From contig NZ_FOVR01000009.1 in NCBI RefSeq assembly GCF_900115225.1, positions 124,001 through 188,000 of the forward strand: DNA of 64,000 nucleotides. Reading direction: 5' to 3'. Below, piece after piece: positions 28,821-37,182 of the stretch (positions are counted from its first letter, which is position 1; each line of letters starts with the position of its first letter). The position numbers and the translations under genes were made by a program. Source of the stretch: Cohaesibacter marisflavi (lineage in GTDB: Bacteria > Pseudomonadota > Alphaproteobacteria > Rhizobiales > Cohaesibacteraceae). The notes beneath the pieces were generated by a model that saw only the letters and a program-made list of their open reading frames with translations, was not told where the DNA came from and did not search any database.

Positions 28821-30263
28821 ATGAACCTTAAAGACAAAAGCCTTCTAGAACCCCGCGCCTATATTAATGGCGAATGGAAACAACTCGACGCCACTTTCGA
28901 TGTCACCAACCCCGCGACGGGCGACGTAATCGCCAAGGTTTCCGATTGCAGCATTGACGATGTCAAGGCCGCCATTGATGCTGCCTATGAAGCCCAGAAG
29001 GAATGGGCCAAGCGCACGGGCAAGGAACGTGGCACCATCTTGCGCAAATGGTTCGACCTGATGGTCGAAAATGCCGACGATCTCGGCCAGATCCTGTGCG
29101 CAGAAATGGGCAAGCCCCTGCCTGAAGCCATTGGAGAAATTCATTATGGCGCCTCCTTCATCGAATGGTTCTCCGAGGAAGCCAAACGGGTTTATGGCGA
29201 TATCATTCCCGGCCATCAGCGCGACAAGCGCATCATGGTGCTCAAGCAGCCAGTTGGCGTCGTCGGCTCCATCACACCCTGGAACTTCCCCAACGCCATG
29301 ATTGCCCGCAAGGTCGCTCCGGCGCTGGCTGTGGGCTGCGCCTTTGTGGCGCGCCCGGCAGAACTTACGCCACTGTCTGCCATGGCCATGGCTGTTCTGG
29401 CCGAGCGCGCAGGCGTGCCAAAAGGCGTCTTCAATGTGGTGCCGAACAGCCATTCTGCCGCAACAGGGCAAGAGCTGTGCGCCAATCCGAAAATTTCCAA
29501 GATCACCTTCACCGGCTCCACCCGCGTGGGCAAAATCCTCATGCGCCAGTGCGCAGACAGCATCAAGAAGATGAGCATGGAGCTTGGTGGCAACGCCCCC
29601 TTCATCGTTTTCGACGATGCCGATCTGGACGCCGCCGTGGAAGGCGCCATGATCGCCAAATATCGCAACAATGGCCAGACCTGCGTCTGTGCCAACCGCC
29701 TCTATGTGCAGGAAGGCGTCTATGATGCCTTTGCCGAAAAACTCACCGCAGCCGTGGCGAAACTTAAACCCGGCAACGGCATGGACGAAGGCGTCACCGT
29801 CGGTCCGCTCATCAATATGGATGCCGTTGAAAAGGTCGAGACCCATTTAAAGGATGCCTCGGAAAAAGGCGCCAAGGTGCTCACCGGTGGCTCTCGCCTT
29901 GACGGCACCTTCTTTGAACCGACGGTCATTGCGGACGTCCCGGCTGACGCGCTCGTCTCCAACGAGGAAACCTTCGGACCGGTCGCCCCGCTCATCCGCT
30001 TCAAAACCGAAGAGGAAGTCATTACGTTGGCGAACGACACCGAATTCGGCCTTGCTGGCTATTTCTTCGCCAATGATCTCTCCCGCGTCTGGCGCGTTGC
30101 TGAAGCGATTGAAACCGGCATGGTTGGCGTCAATACCGGCCTTATCTCTACTGAGGTGGCTCCGTTCGGCGGCATCAAGCAGTCCGGTCTTGGCCGTGAA
30201 GGCTCCAAATATGGCATCGAGGACTATCTCGAAGTCAAATATGTGTGCCTTGGCGGCATTTAA
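28821..30263 (+). CDS. gabD: Succinate-semialdehyde dehydrogenase, NAD(P)-dependent
   Basis: A 480-residue aldehyde dehydrogenase, closest by eye to GabD, which oxidises succinate semialdehyde to succinate at the end of the GABA route. Landmarks: TPWNFPNAMIARKVAPALA, FTGSTRVGKILM, general base Glu in MELGGNAPFIVFDDADLD, and catalytic C288 in NGQTCVCANRLYVQ, the same position as in E. coli GabD. The nucleotide-site Lys of the usual KPAE motif is Arg here (VARPAELTPLS). No GABA aminotransferase gene is adjacent, though the class III aminotransferase at 16512 is within 13 kb. Related glutarate-semialdehyde activity cannot be excluded. Confidence 0.9.
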   Translation: MNLKDKSLLEPRAYINGEWKQLDATFDVTNPATGDVIAKVSDCSIDDVKAAIDAAYEAQKEWAKRTGKERGTILRKWFDLMVENADDLGQILCAEMGKPLPEAIGEIHYGASFIEWFSEEAKRVYGDIIPGHQRDKRIMVLKQPVGVVGSITPWNFPNAMIARKVAPALAVGCAFVARPAELTPLSAMAMAVLAERAGVPKGVFNVVPNSHSAATGQELCANPKISKITFTGSTRVGKILMRQCADSIKKMSMELGGNAPFIVFDDADLDAAVEGAMIAKYRNNGQTCVCANRLYVQEGVYDAFAEKLTAAVAKLKPGNGMDEGVTVGPLINMDAVEKVETHLKDASEKGAKVLTGGSRLDGTFFEPTVIADVPADALVSNEETFGPVAPLIRFKTEEEVITLANDTEFGLAGYFFANDLSRVWRVAEAIETGMVGVNTGLISTEVAPFGGIKQSGLGREGSKYGIEDYLEVKYVCLGGI

Positions 30264-30301
30264 CAGGCCAAAGAAAAGCCCAAAAATCAGAACTTGAAAG
30301 A

Positions 30302-30329
30302 GCCCGCCTCCCGACAGGGGCGGGTTTTT
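30302..30329 (+). terminator. Rho-independent terminator of gabD
   Basis: CCCGCC pairs with GGCGGG around a ten-base loop and is followed by TTTTT, about 40 bases after the stop. Confidence 0.85.
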
Positions 30330-30440
30330 CGCGCCAAACGCCAAGGAAAGCGCAAATCCCTGTTGTACTCGATGAGACAACGTGGCACTGAGACACCAAC
30401 CAAGCCCCTGCCCTATGGGCAAAGAGAGATAGGACCCGCC

Positions 30441-30785
30441 ATGAGCGAACTACCACCCTGCCCGCAATGCGGCAGCACCTACACTTACGAAGACGGCGCC
30501 CTGCTGATCTGCCCTGAATGCGCCCACGAGTGGTCGCTCACACAGGCGACAGAAGAAGATGGCGAAGAGATTGTTCGGGACGCAAACGGCACCCCGCTTG
30601 CCGATGGCGACACCGTCACTGTCATCAAGGATCTCAAGATCAAGGGCACCAACGATGTCGTCAAGGTCGGCACCAAGGTGAAGAATATTCGCGTCGTTGG
30701 CGGCGACCATGACATCGATTGCCGCATTCCGGGCATTGGCCCAATGGGGCTGAAATCGGAATTCATCAAGAAGGTGAATGAGTAA
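30441..30785 (+). CDS. yjdM: Zinc-ribbon protein of the YjdM (former PhnA) family
   Basis: A 114-residue cytoplasmic protein. The N-terminal zinc ribbon has two Cys pairs ([15 protein letters not shown] and [10 protein letters not shown]). The C-terminal domain [20 protein letters not shown], then [19 protein letters not shown], is an SH3-like KOW-type barrel. The family was once linked to phosphonate use by gene position in E. coli, but its function is unknown. AGGA about eight bases before the ATG supports this start over a longer reading, which would begin before the gabD terminator. Single gene between two terminators. Confidence 0.92.
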   Translation: MSELPPCPQCGSTYTYEDGALLICPECAHEWSLTQATEEDGEEIVRDANGTPLADGDTVTVIKDLKIKGTNDVVKVGTKVKNIRVVGGDHDIDCRIPGIGPMGLKSEFIKKVNE

Positions 30786-30791
30786 GCAAAC

Positions 30792-30816
30792 AAGGCCTCC
30801 GAATGGAGGCCTTTTT
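30792..30816 (+). terminator. Rho-independent terminator of yjdM
   Basis: A perfect stem AAGGCCTCC, loop GAAT, GGAGGCCTT followed by TTT, seven bases after the stop. It may also act on the convergent reductase gene. Confidence 0.88.
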
Positions 30817-30874
30817 CATATCCCGACTGAGCGTTATCGGCGCGGATCAAACCAGATACACACGACTGGGTGCA

Positions 30875-31711
30875 TCAGAGCATCATGGAATGGTTGAGAC
30901 CGCCATTCACATAGATCACCTCTCCGGTCATCCCGCCCGAAGCATCGCTCAGCAGAAATTCCACGCTACCCGCAATCTCTTCAGTGGTCACCGGACGCCG
31001 CAGGAAGGACCGGCGGCTCAAGATGGAATGCACCTTGCTGAAATCAGGCAACACGCGCGAGGCTGGCGTGCGCAGCGAACCGGCAGAAACGATATTGGCG
31101 CGAATGCCGCGATCTCCGAGCTCACAGGCAAGAATACGGTTGGTCTGTTCAAGCGCAGCCTTGGCCACCCCGATCGCATCATAGCCGGGAATAACCTTCT
31201 CCCCACCGAGGAAAGACAACCCGACAATCGACTTGATATTGGGATTCCGCTTGAGCGCTTCATCGATCACGGCGATGTAGGAATAGCAGCTATCGCTCAT
31301 CGTCTGCAAAAATTCATCGCGGCTGGTGCCAAGCAGACCCTTGGTCGTCGTCACATTCGACTTGGCGATGCAATAGACAAGACCGGTCACATCATTGAGA
31401 TCATCCAGATCATCAAAAGATCTCTGATAATCGAGCTCACGCACCTCGTGACGCTGAGAAATATGCATGAACTTGTCTTTGCGACGCGTTGTCACCACGG
31501 TATTCCAACCATGGTCAGCCAGATGTTCAGCAATACCGAAGCCGATGGAACGCCGCGAGCTCACACCCACGATCATGGCCTTGCCGGCAGGAGCCACAGC
31601 CTTTTCCTCGCGCACGTCCTGTCTCGGAGCCTCATTATCGGGCACCGGAGCCAAAAAATTCCGTTTGTCGAGAAATGCACTATATTTCAGGACTTGTCCT
31701 TGCCAACCCAT
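30875..31711 (-). CDS. Divergent FabI-like short-chain reductase
   Basis: A Rossmann-fold SDR protein of about 278 residues. The order of motifs is that of enoyl-ACP reductase FabI: GVSSRRSIGFGIAEHLADHG for the cofactor, then SFLGGEKVIPGYDAIGVAKA with Tyr-x6-Lys, and the end GGMTGEVIYVNGGLNHSMML. It differs from true FabI in three ways: the second conserved Tyr (SYLG) is Phe, the HSIG segment is YCIAKSN, and about 40 extra residues precede the fold. The start is uncertain; a TTG 14 codons earlier is possible. It follows fabV on the same strand after about 640 bases. The role may be enoyl reduction or another ketone/alkene reduction. Confidence 0.78.
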   Translation of the reverse strand: MGWQGQVLKYSAFLDKRNFLAPVPDNEAPRQDVREEKAVAPAGKAMIVGVSSRRSIGFGIAEHLADHGWNTVVTTRRKDKFMHISQRHEVRELDYQRSFDDLDDLNDVTGLVYCIAKSNVTTTKGLLGTSRDEFLQTMSDSCYSYIAVIDEALKRNPNIKSIVGLSFLGGEKVIPGYDAIGVAKAALEQTNRILACELGDRGIRANIVSAGSLRTPASRVLPDFSKVHSILSRRSFLRRPVTTEEIAGSVEFLLSDASGGMTGEVIYVNGGLNHSMML

Positions 31712-31753
31712 CGCCAATCGATCCACTTCTTCATCCTGAACGGATGGTCCCAA

Positions 31754-32347
31754 GACACCGGAGACAATACGCCTTCATCAAAAGGTCACGGATGAATGCG
31801 TCAAAACTCCAATTGATTCAAAACTCAACAAGCGCCTCAAGTCTTCAAGACCCGAAAGGCCGCCTTAGATACCACGCGTTCCAAACTTCAATATGACAAA
31901 ATGACGGCACAGTGTGGATTTGTGACAGGGCTGTCCAAGATCCACATCCACCTACAACTCCCGGCAAGATCTGCTTCAATCTTACCGACGCGGAGCAATC
32001 AAAATGTTCGCTGAACATGTTAGTTAAATATATGGGACAAATCGTGAAATGCCAACAGAGGCGCCCGGGCAGGAGTGAACATCAAGACACCCAAAAGCGT
32101 CATCAAGAGCAACCCCACACAAAATCCAAGAAAATCAAACAAGTTATTGTAAATATTGAACTTTCAAGAAATTCTGGAGCAAAAAACCGCTTACCTTGAC
32201 CTTGCGAGACGGTCGAACATTACCATTTCCAACACAATTTGAAACAATATGTGATTACCCTGAGAGGGCATTTTCAACCCTCAAAAGGCGTGAAGGGCTG
32301 GCAAGCCAGAATCAAACAGGGACGCCGCCGCGAAACCCGCCAGCTCC
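31754..32347. other. Long gap between fabV and the FabI-like gene
   Basis: About 590 bases without a supported gene. The part around 32100-32260 is AT-rich and could contain the promoter of the FabI-like gene on the minus strand. A 95-codon open frame at 31912-32199 has no ribosome site and is rich in Lys/Gln/Asn in a way that looks non-coding. No terminator for fabV is evident; there is only a short CTGGC/GCCAG stem near 32296-32310. Confidence 0.4.
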
Positions 32348-33544
32348 CTATTCCATCCTGTAGCGGTCAAGATCCACATCCGCCTCATAGTCGACGCTCT
32401 CCAGTCCGAAGCCGTTGAGCTTCATGAAGTCGCCCTTGTAGCCTTCATAATCACCGATGGAGCGGAAGGTCTCAGGTGTCATCTTGTCCAGAAGCGCGGC
32501 AACCTTCTCCTGCACATCGGCGCGCTGCTCCCTGTCGTCAATTCGCACCAACCGCTCGGCATCAACCGGAATGGTGCCATCCGCGCGGTAGAGTGTGTCC
32601 GCATAAAGCCGCTGCATCTGCTCGATGCAGCCTTCATGCAGTCCCATTTCCTTCATCACGCGAAACAGCGCCAGCAGATAGGGCGACAGACCTGGAATAA
32701 ACACACTGGCCTTTGTCACCAGAGCCTTGCAGACAACCACATGGGCCTGACCCTTTTGCGCCTTCAGCGCCGCATCAATCCGGTCTGCGGTTTGATGCAG
32801 ATCAGCCTTGGCCCGCCCGAGCGTGCCATGATGGTAGATGTCGTAAGTGCGTTCCGGCCCGATATAGGAAAAGGCCAGCGTTTCAAAGCCTTCCGCGAGC
32901 AGACCTTCGCCTTTCAGAAACGATATCCAGCTTTGCCAGTCCTCGCCACCCATCACCTTGACGGTATCCTTGATCTCCTGATCTGTCGCAGGTTCCAGAC
33001 ATTGCTCTTCCAGAAAATCCTTTTCCAGATTGATGGTATAGCCGCGCGTCGCAGTTCCTATCGGCTTGATGGTGGAACGCACGAGTTCACCCGTTTCCGG
33101 ATCGGGCCTTGCTCCGGTGGCCAGAGAATAAACCACCAGATCCACCGATCCGCCAAATTCATTGCGAATATAGTCAGCGACTTTCGCCCGCATGTCCGGA
33201 GCAAAGGCGTCGCCAACAAAATTGCGCGCGATCAGCCCTTCCTTGCGGGCCATGTGACTGAAATGAATGAGATTATACCAGCCGGCCGAGCCGACGCCCT
33301 TGTCCGAAGGCCCGCGCTCGAAGGCGACACCGATGGTATCGGCCCGTGCTCCGCCAAAGGCCAATGAGATCCGCGAGGCAAGCCCGAAGCCCGAAGACGC
33401 CCCCAACACCAGAACCTTGCGTGGCCCTTTGGCAATTTGCGGGGCGCGGCTCACATATGCAATCTGTTCAGCAACCGCCTGGCCACAGCCAACCGGGTGG
33501 CAGGATTTGGCAACCTGCCCCTTGATAACGGGATGAATAATCAT
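32348..33544 (-). CDS. fabV: Enoyl-ACP/trans-2-enoyl-CoA reductase FabV
   Basis: A 398-residue single-chain NADH-dependent reductase that saturates trans-2-enoyl thioesters in fatty acid synthesis or crotonyl-CoA reduction. The long SDR has the N-terminal MIIHPVIKGQVAKSCHPVGC with its conserved Cys, the cofactor loop VLVLGASSGFGLASRI, and the FabV active site Tyr-x8-Lys in YIGPERTYDIYHHGTLGRAK. The C-terminal part (MQRLYADTLYRADGTIPVD) is also diagnostic. FabV enzymes are naturally insensitive to triclosan. It lies downstream of hutC on the same strand, with a terminator between them, so it is not part of the hut unit. Confidence 0.96.
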   Translation of the reverse strand: MIIHPVIKGQVAKSCHPVGCGQAVAEQIAYVSRAPQIAKGPRKVLVLGASSGFGLASRISLAFGGARADTIGVAFERGPSDKGVGSAGWYNLIHFSHMARKEGLIARNFVGDAFAPDMRAKVADYIRNEFGGSVDLVVYSLATGARPDPETGELVRSTIKPIGTATRGYTINLEKDFLEEQCLEPATDQEIKDTVKVMGGEDWQSWISFLKGEGLLAEGFETLAFSYIGPERTYDIYHHGTLGRAKADLHQTADRIDAALKAQKGQAHVVVCKALVTKASVFIPGLSPYLLALFRVMKEMGLHEGCIEQMQRLYADTLYRADGTIPVDAERLVRIDDREQRADVQEKVAALLDKMTPETFRSIGDYEGYKGDFMKLNGFGLESVDYEADVDLDRYRME

Positions 33545-33654
33545 GATAGTCCAAGCAGCAATGCGTGATCAAAAACAGGGGCTCATCCATCTTGGGCCCG
33601 ACACAAGCAAAATAGCGCAACCAAGCAACTGAAAAAAGTGGCCACACTTAACCA

Positions 33655-33680
33655 AAAGACCCCTGTTAAAAAACAGAGGC
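33655..33680 (-). terminator. Probable terminator of hutC
   Basis: On the minus strand CCTCTGTT, loop TTTT, AACAGGGG (one G-T pair) followed by TCTTTTGG, about 75 bases after the hutC stop. The T-run is short. Confidence 0.6.
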
Positions 33681-33754
33681 CCACGATCCGGTGCATTCGC
33701 TCCTGAGAGCCCGAATAGATGCCAGAAGCAAGATAGAGGCAAGGAAGATGCAGC

Positions 33755-34462
33755 CTAGAAGCTGGTGCGCATCCGGTAGCCGGGATGATAAACCAGCCGC
33801 ACATGGGTGATCGGTTTTTCCGCAAACCATGTATTGCGCTCGGTTGCAAACAAGGCGCCGCCGATAGGAATATCAAAGGCTCTGGCCAGCTTGGCATCGG
33901 CCGAAACGGCAAAGAAACTCGCATCGCCACCCGAATAAGGCGCATTCTGAACGAGCCATTCGTTTGCCGTCACCTTTTCCAGATCGGCAGCCTCGAAATC
34001 AGGAACCGCATCAAGGCTGGTATAGCGTTCTTCATAGATAAAGGGCTGATTGTCGTAAAAATGCACAGTCTCGGTGTAAAGAAGCGGCGTATCATCACCG
34101 ACACGGAAGGCCCCAGCCAAAAAGGCAGGCAGGGAACGATTTTCACGGATCAGCAGATTCTGCCGATAGAATGCACCCTTGGCCTCGACTTCCTCGCGAA
34201 TGATCGGAATGGTCAGGATTGCCTTGTGTGGCGGATTGACGGCAACCCGAGTGCCCGCCTTGCGCTTGCGCGTCACGATGCCTGATGTCGCCAGCTCTCG
34301 AAGGGCACGGTTGACCGTCGTTCTGGCGCAGTGAAATTCCTCGGCCAGCTCTGACTCATTGGGAATTATCTCACCGGGCTGCCAAATTCGCTCATTGATC
34401 CGCCGAAGCACTTCTTCTCTGATCTGGGTCCAACTGGTACCCTCTTTTGTCTTCTCGCTCAA
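33755..34462 (-). CDS. hutC: Histidine utilization repressor (GntR family, UTRA domain)
   Basis: A 235-residue repressor. The N-terminal GntR winged helix contains RINERIWQPGEIIPNESELA and HCARTTVNRALRELATSGIV; the UTRA effector domain follows from about residue 90 (AFYRQNLLIRENRSLPAFLA) to the end (PGYRMRTSF). HutC is known to be released by urocanate. The start is TTG, which overlaps the hutF stop (TTGA), with AGGCAGGA just upstream; no other start fits the domain. It is co-transcribed after hutF and probably represses both arms of the locus through the palindrome at 35921-35942. Confidence 0.93.
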   Translation of the reverse strand: MSEKTKEGTSWTQIREEVLRRINERIWQPGEIIPNESELAEEFHCARTTVNRALRELATSGIVTRKRKAGTRVAVNPPHKAILTIPIIREEVEAKGAFYRQNLLIRENRSLPAFLAGAFRVGDDTPLLYTETVHFYDNQPFIYEERYTSLDAVPDFEAADLEKVTANEWLVQNAPYSGGDASFFAVSADAKLARAFDIPIGGALFATERNTWFAEKPITHVRLVYHPGYRMRTSF

Positions 34463-35838
34463 AATTCCTGCCTCAGCCGTCTCATTACCTGGATATAGCG
34501 TGCGCGAATCTCTTCTCCCCTCGTGTGTTTTCCATCTATAACCAAATGCCGCCCCGCAGACCAGACATCTGTTATCAAACGATCATCGCCAGCAAAAATC
34601 CAGCTATCCAGAATTTCGTCCCCCGCGCAGCCATCCAGCATCACAGATGATGCATCAAGCGCCAGCAGGTCTGCATAGTGCCCCTCGGCAAGCGCTCCGG
34701 CAGCACGACCAGCAGCCTGAGCCCCACCGGTTACGGCCGCATCAAACAGCACCCGCCCTGTGGAGCGCTCCGCTGTGGCAACACTCGCCCGGCAACGATC
34801 ACGCAAACGCTGCGAATATTCCAGCGTTCTCAATTCTTCAGACAGGGAAATGCGGATGTTGGAATCCGACCCGAGCCCCAGCTTGCCGCCCTTGGCCAGA
34901 TAGCGCACCCCATTGAAGATACCATCCCCAAGGCTGGATTCAGTCATCGGGCAAAGTCCGGCAACAGCACCGGTTGCCGCAAGCGCGTCAGTCTCGTCGT
35001 CGCTCATCTGCGTGCAATGGATAAGACACCAGTTCGACGCCACATCATGGGTATCAAGCAGCCAGTCGACGGGCCGTTTGCCCCAGGCAGCTTCCACTTC
35101 TTCCACTTCCTTGACCTGCTCGGCCAAATGCATATGCAACGGGCGCTCTCCTACCAAGGCCACACAAGAGGCCAGAGCATCGGGCGAAACAGCCCGCAGA
35201 GAATGGGGTGCAACGCCAATGAGGCTATCGCCCCCAAGATGCGCCACAGCCTTTGACGCTCCTTCATGCAGTCGTGCAAAGCGCTCGAAATCATTGCCAA
35301 ACCGGATCTGCCCAGCCCCGAGAGGCCGCTGATCACAGCCGCCATATTGATAAAGCACAGGCAGCAGCGTCAATCCGATGCCGGATGTCTCGGCGGCAGA
35401 AACCACCCGCTCGGACAGTTCGGCCAGATTGTCATAGGGCGTCCCGTCCGCTTGATGATGCACATAATGGAATTCGGTGTTGCAGGCATAGCCCGCTTCC
35501 AGCATTTCCATCTGCACAAAGCTCGTAATGGCTTCAATGTCGTCGGGCGTCAGAATATCAAGGAAGCGATACATGATCTGGCGCCAGGTCCAGAAGGTAT
35601 CGAGCGGTTCGGGCCCGCGTTTCTCGCTCATGCCGGCCATGGCGCGTTGGAAGGCATGGCTATGCAGATTGGTCGGCGCAGGCAACAGAATATCCACTCT
35701 GCTCTCAGCCTCGCTTGCGCGCGCGGCATCAACATCGCTCTCGATCTGTGCTATCTTGCCATCCGCGCCAATCGACACAAGAGCATCATTCTGCCAGCCA
35801 TTCGGCAGCAACGCCTTTTCTGCATAAATTTTCATCAC
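34459..35838 (-). CDS. hutF: Formimidoylglutamate deiminase
   Basis: Converts N-formimidoyl-L-glutamate to N-formyl-L-glutamate and ammonia, the fourth step of the five-step histidine pathway. A 458 to 459-residue amidohydrolase-fold enzyme with metal ligands in PTNLHSHAFQRAMAG, the substrate region CNTEFHYVHHQADGTPYDNL, HMHLAEQVKEVEE and CLIHCTQMSDDET, and the Asp in GLGSDSNIRISL. Its presence means that HutG here is a deformylase, not a formiminoglutamase. Start: GTG and ATG codons are adjacent; GGAG lies eight bases before the GTG. It is divergent from hutI and coupled to hutC. Confidence 0.95.
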   Translation of the reverse strand: MMKIYAEKALLPNGWQNDALVSIGADGKIAQIESDVDAARASEAESRVDILLPAPTNLHSHAFQRAMAGMSEKRGPEPLDTFWTWRQIMYRFLDILTPDDIEAITSFVQMEMLEAGYACNTEFHYVHHQADGTPYDNLAELSERVVSAAETSGIGLTLLPVLYQYGGCDQRPLGAGQIRFGNDFERFARLHEGASKAVAHLGGDSLIGVAPHSLRAVSPDALASCVALVGERPLHMHLAEQVKEVEEVEAAWGKRPVDWLLDTHDVASNWCLIHCTQMSDDETDALAATGAVAGLCPMTESSLGDGIFNGVRYLAKGGKLGLGSDSNIRISLSEELRTLEYSQRLRDRCRASVATAERSTGRVLFDAAVTGGAQAAGRAAGALAEGHYADLLALDASSVMLDGCAGDEILDSWIFAGDDRLITDVWSAGRHLVIDGKHTRGEEIRARYIQVMRRLRQEF

Positions 35839-35904
35839 TTACTATTCTCCAACGCGATCGTGATCAGTTTTGCCGATAATAGCGGCATTAATTCGAGAGT
35901 CTCG

Positions 35905-35942
35905 TTGACAGCCTCATTATTATGTGCATGTATATTCACATA
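35905..35942 (+). promoter_or_regulatory. hutI promoter with candidate HutC operator
   Basis: A perfect inverted repeat TATGTG-N10-CACATA (35921-35942) lies in the gap between divergent hutF and hutI. TTGACA at 35905-35910 fits a -35 box, with TGTATA or TATATT at 35929-35936 as the -10, so the palindrome covers the -10 region and would block hutI transcription. HutC assignment is inferred from position and symmetry. Confidence 0.6.
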
Positions 35943-35975
35943 AATCGCAACATAATCAAGCACGGATTGCAATCA

Positions 35976-37178
35976 GTGACGCGACTTTTGATAAAAAACG
36001 CCACCTTGGCAACAATGGTAACAGGCGCGGAGCCCTATGGCCTCATCCCCGATGGAGCGCTCGCCATAGAGAACGAGACAATCGCCTATTGCGGCCCGCT
36101 TGCCACTCTTCCAGAAGACATGAAGGACTGGCCGAGCCGCGACGTAGATGGCGCATTGGTCACACCCGCTCTGGTCGATTGCCACACGCACATTGTTTTT
36201 GGGGGCAATCGTGCGCGCGAATTTGAAATGCGTCTTGAAGGAGCCACCTATGAAGAGATTGCCCGTGCAGGTGGCGGCATTGTTTCCACGGTAACAGCCA
36301 CCCGCGCAGCCAGCGAAGACGACCTGCTTGCCAGCGCCCTGCCCCGCGTTGATACCTTGATCGCAGAAGGCGTCACCACCCTTGAAATCAAATCCGGTTA
36401 TGGCCTCGATATCGAGAGCGAACTAAAAATGCTGCGCGTTGCCAAGCGGATCGCCAAGGAGCGTCCGGTCACCGTGCGCACCAGCTATCTTGGCGCCCAT
36501 GCCGTACCGGCCGACTATAAAGGCAAGTCGGATCTCTATCTTGATGAGGTTTGTCTGCCAGCCCTCAAACAGGCCCATGAAGAGGGCCTTGTGGATGCGG
36601 TTGATGGCTTCTGTGAGGGCATTGCCTTCTCACCTGAGCAGATTGCTGGTGTATTTGCAGCGGCCAAGGCACTCGGCCTGCCGGTCAAACTCCATGCCGA
36701 ACAGCTCTCCAATCTGGGTGGCGCAGCGCTTGCTGCCAAATTCGGCGCACTTTCCTCCGATCATCTGGAACATCTCGATGAAGCTGGCGTAAAAGCCATG
36801 GCCGAGGCCGATACGGTTGCCGTTTTGCTGCCCGGAGCCTTCTATACCCTGCGCGAAACCCAAAGCCCACCGGTTGACCTGTTGCGTAAGCATGGCGTCT
36901 CCATGGCCATCTCGACAGATTGCAATCCGGGCACATCGCCGCTCACATCCCTTCTGCTGACCATCAACATGGCCTGCACCCTTTTCCGCCTGACGCCAGA
37001 AGAAGCGCTCAGCGGTGTCACCCGCAACGCAGCCAAGGCCCTCGGCCTTGCCGATCGGGGCATGTTGCAAAAAGGCCTTCGTGCCGATATCGCCATCTGG
37101 AATGCCGCTCATCCGGCAGAGCTGGCCTATCGCATCGGCTTCAACCCGCTAGAAGATCGCATCTGGGGAGGTGCATAA
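35976..37178 (+). CDS. hutI: Imidazolonepropionase
   Basis: Hydrolyses 4-imidazolone-5-propionate to N-formimidoylglutamate. With the GTG start used here it is 400 residues, the usual size. Metal-site motifs are [50 protein letters not shown] and the Asp of [13 protein letters not shown]. An upstream ATG would add 18 residues but lies inside the operator palindrome and gives no family-like sequence, so [14 protein letters not shown] is taken as the true N-terminus. hutH follows four bases after the stop. Confidence 0.94.
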   Translation: MTRLLIKNATLATMVTGAEPYGLIPDGALAIENETIAYCGPLATLPEDMKDWPSRDVDGALVTPALVDCHTHIVFGGNRAREFEMRLEGATYEEIARAGGGIVSTVTATRAASEDDLLASALPRVDTLIAEGVTTLEIKSGYGLDIESELKMLRVAKRIAKERPVTVRTSYLGAHAVPADYKGKSDLYLDEVCLPALKQAHEEGLVDAVDGFCEGIAFSPEQIAGVFAAAKALGLPVKLHAEQLSNLGGAALAAKFGALSSDHLEHLDEAGVKAMAEADTVAVLLPGAFYTLRETQSPPVDLLRKHGVSMAISTDCNPGTSPLTSLLLTINMACTLFRLTPEEALSGVTRNAAKALGLADRGMLQKGLRADIAIWNAAHPAELAYRIGFNPLEDRIWGGA

Positions 37179-37182
37179 TAAA

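Noticed and set aside
29344-29376. Arg in place of the usual Lys in the KPAE motif of GabD as a sign of loss of function
   Set aside because: All other catalytic residues are present, and Arg at this place is, as far as I recall, seen in other alphaproteobacterial GabD-like enzymes.
28845-29846. A 333-codon open frame opposite gabD
   Set aside because: Antisense shadow of a conserved ALDH gene with all motifs in place; no ribosome site.
31912-32199. A 95-codon open frame between fabV and the FabI-like gene
   Set aside because: No ribosome site and unusual composition (many Lys, Gln, Asn) in an AT-rich gap.
35922-35975. An ATG start for hutI 18 codons upstream
   Set aside because: It lies inside the operator palindrome, and the extra residues do not resemble HutI N-termini.
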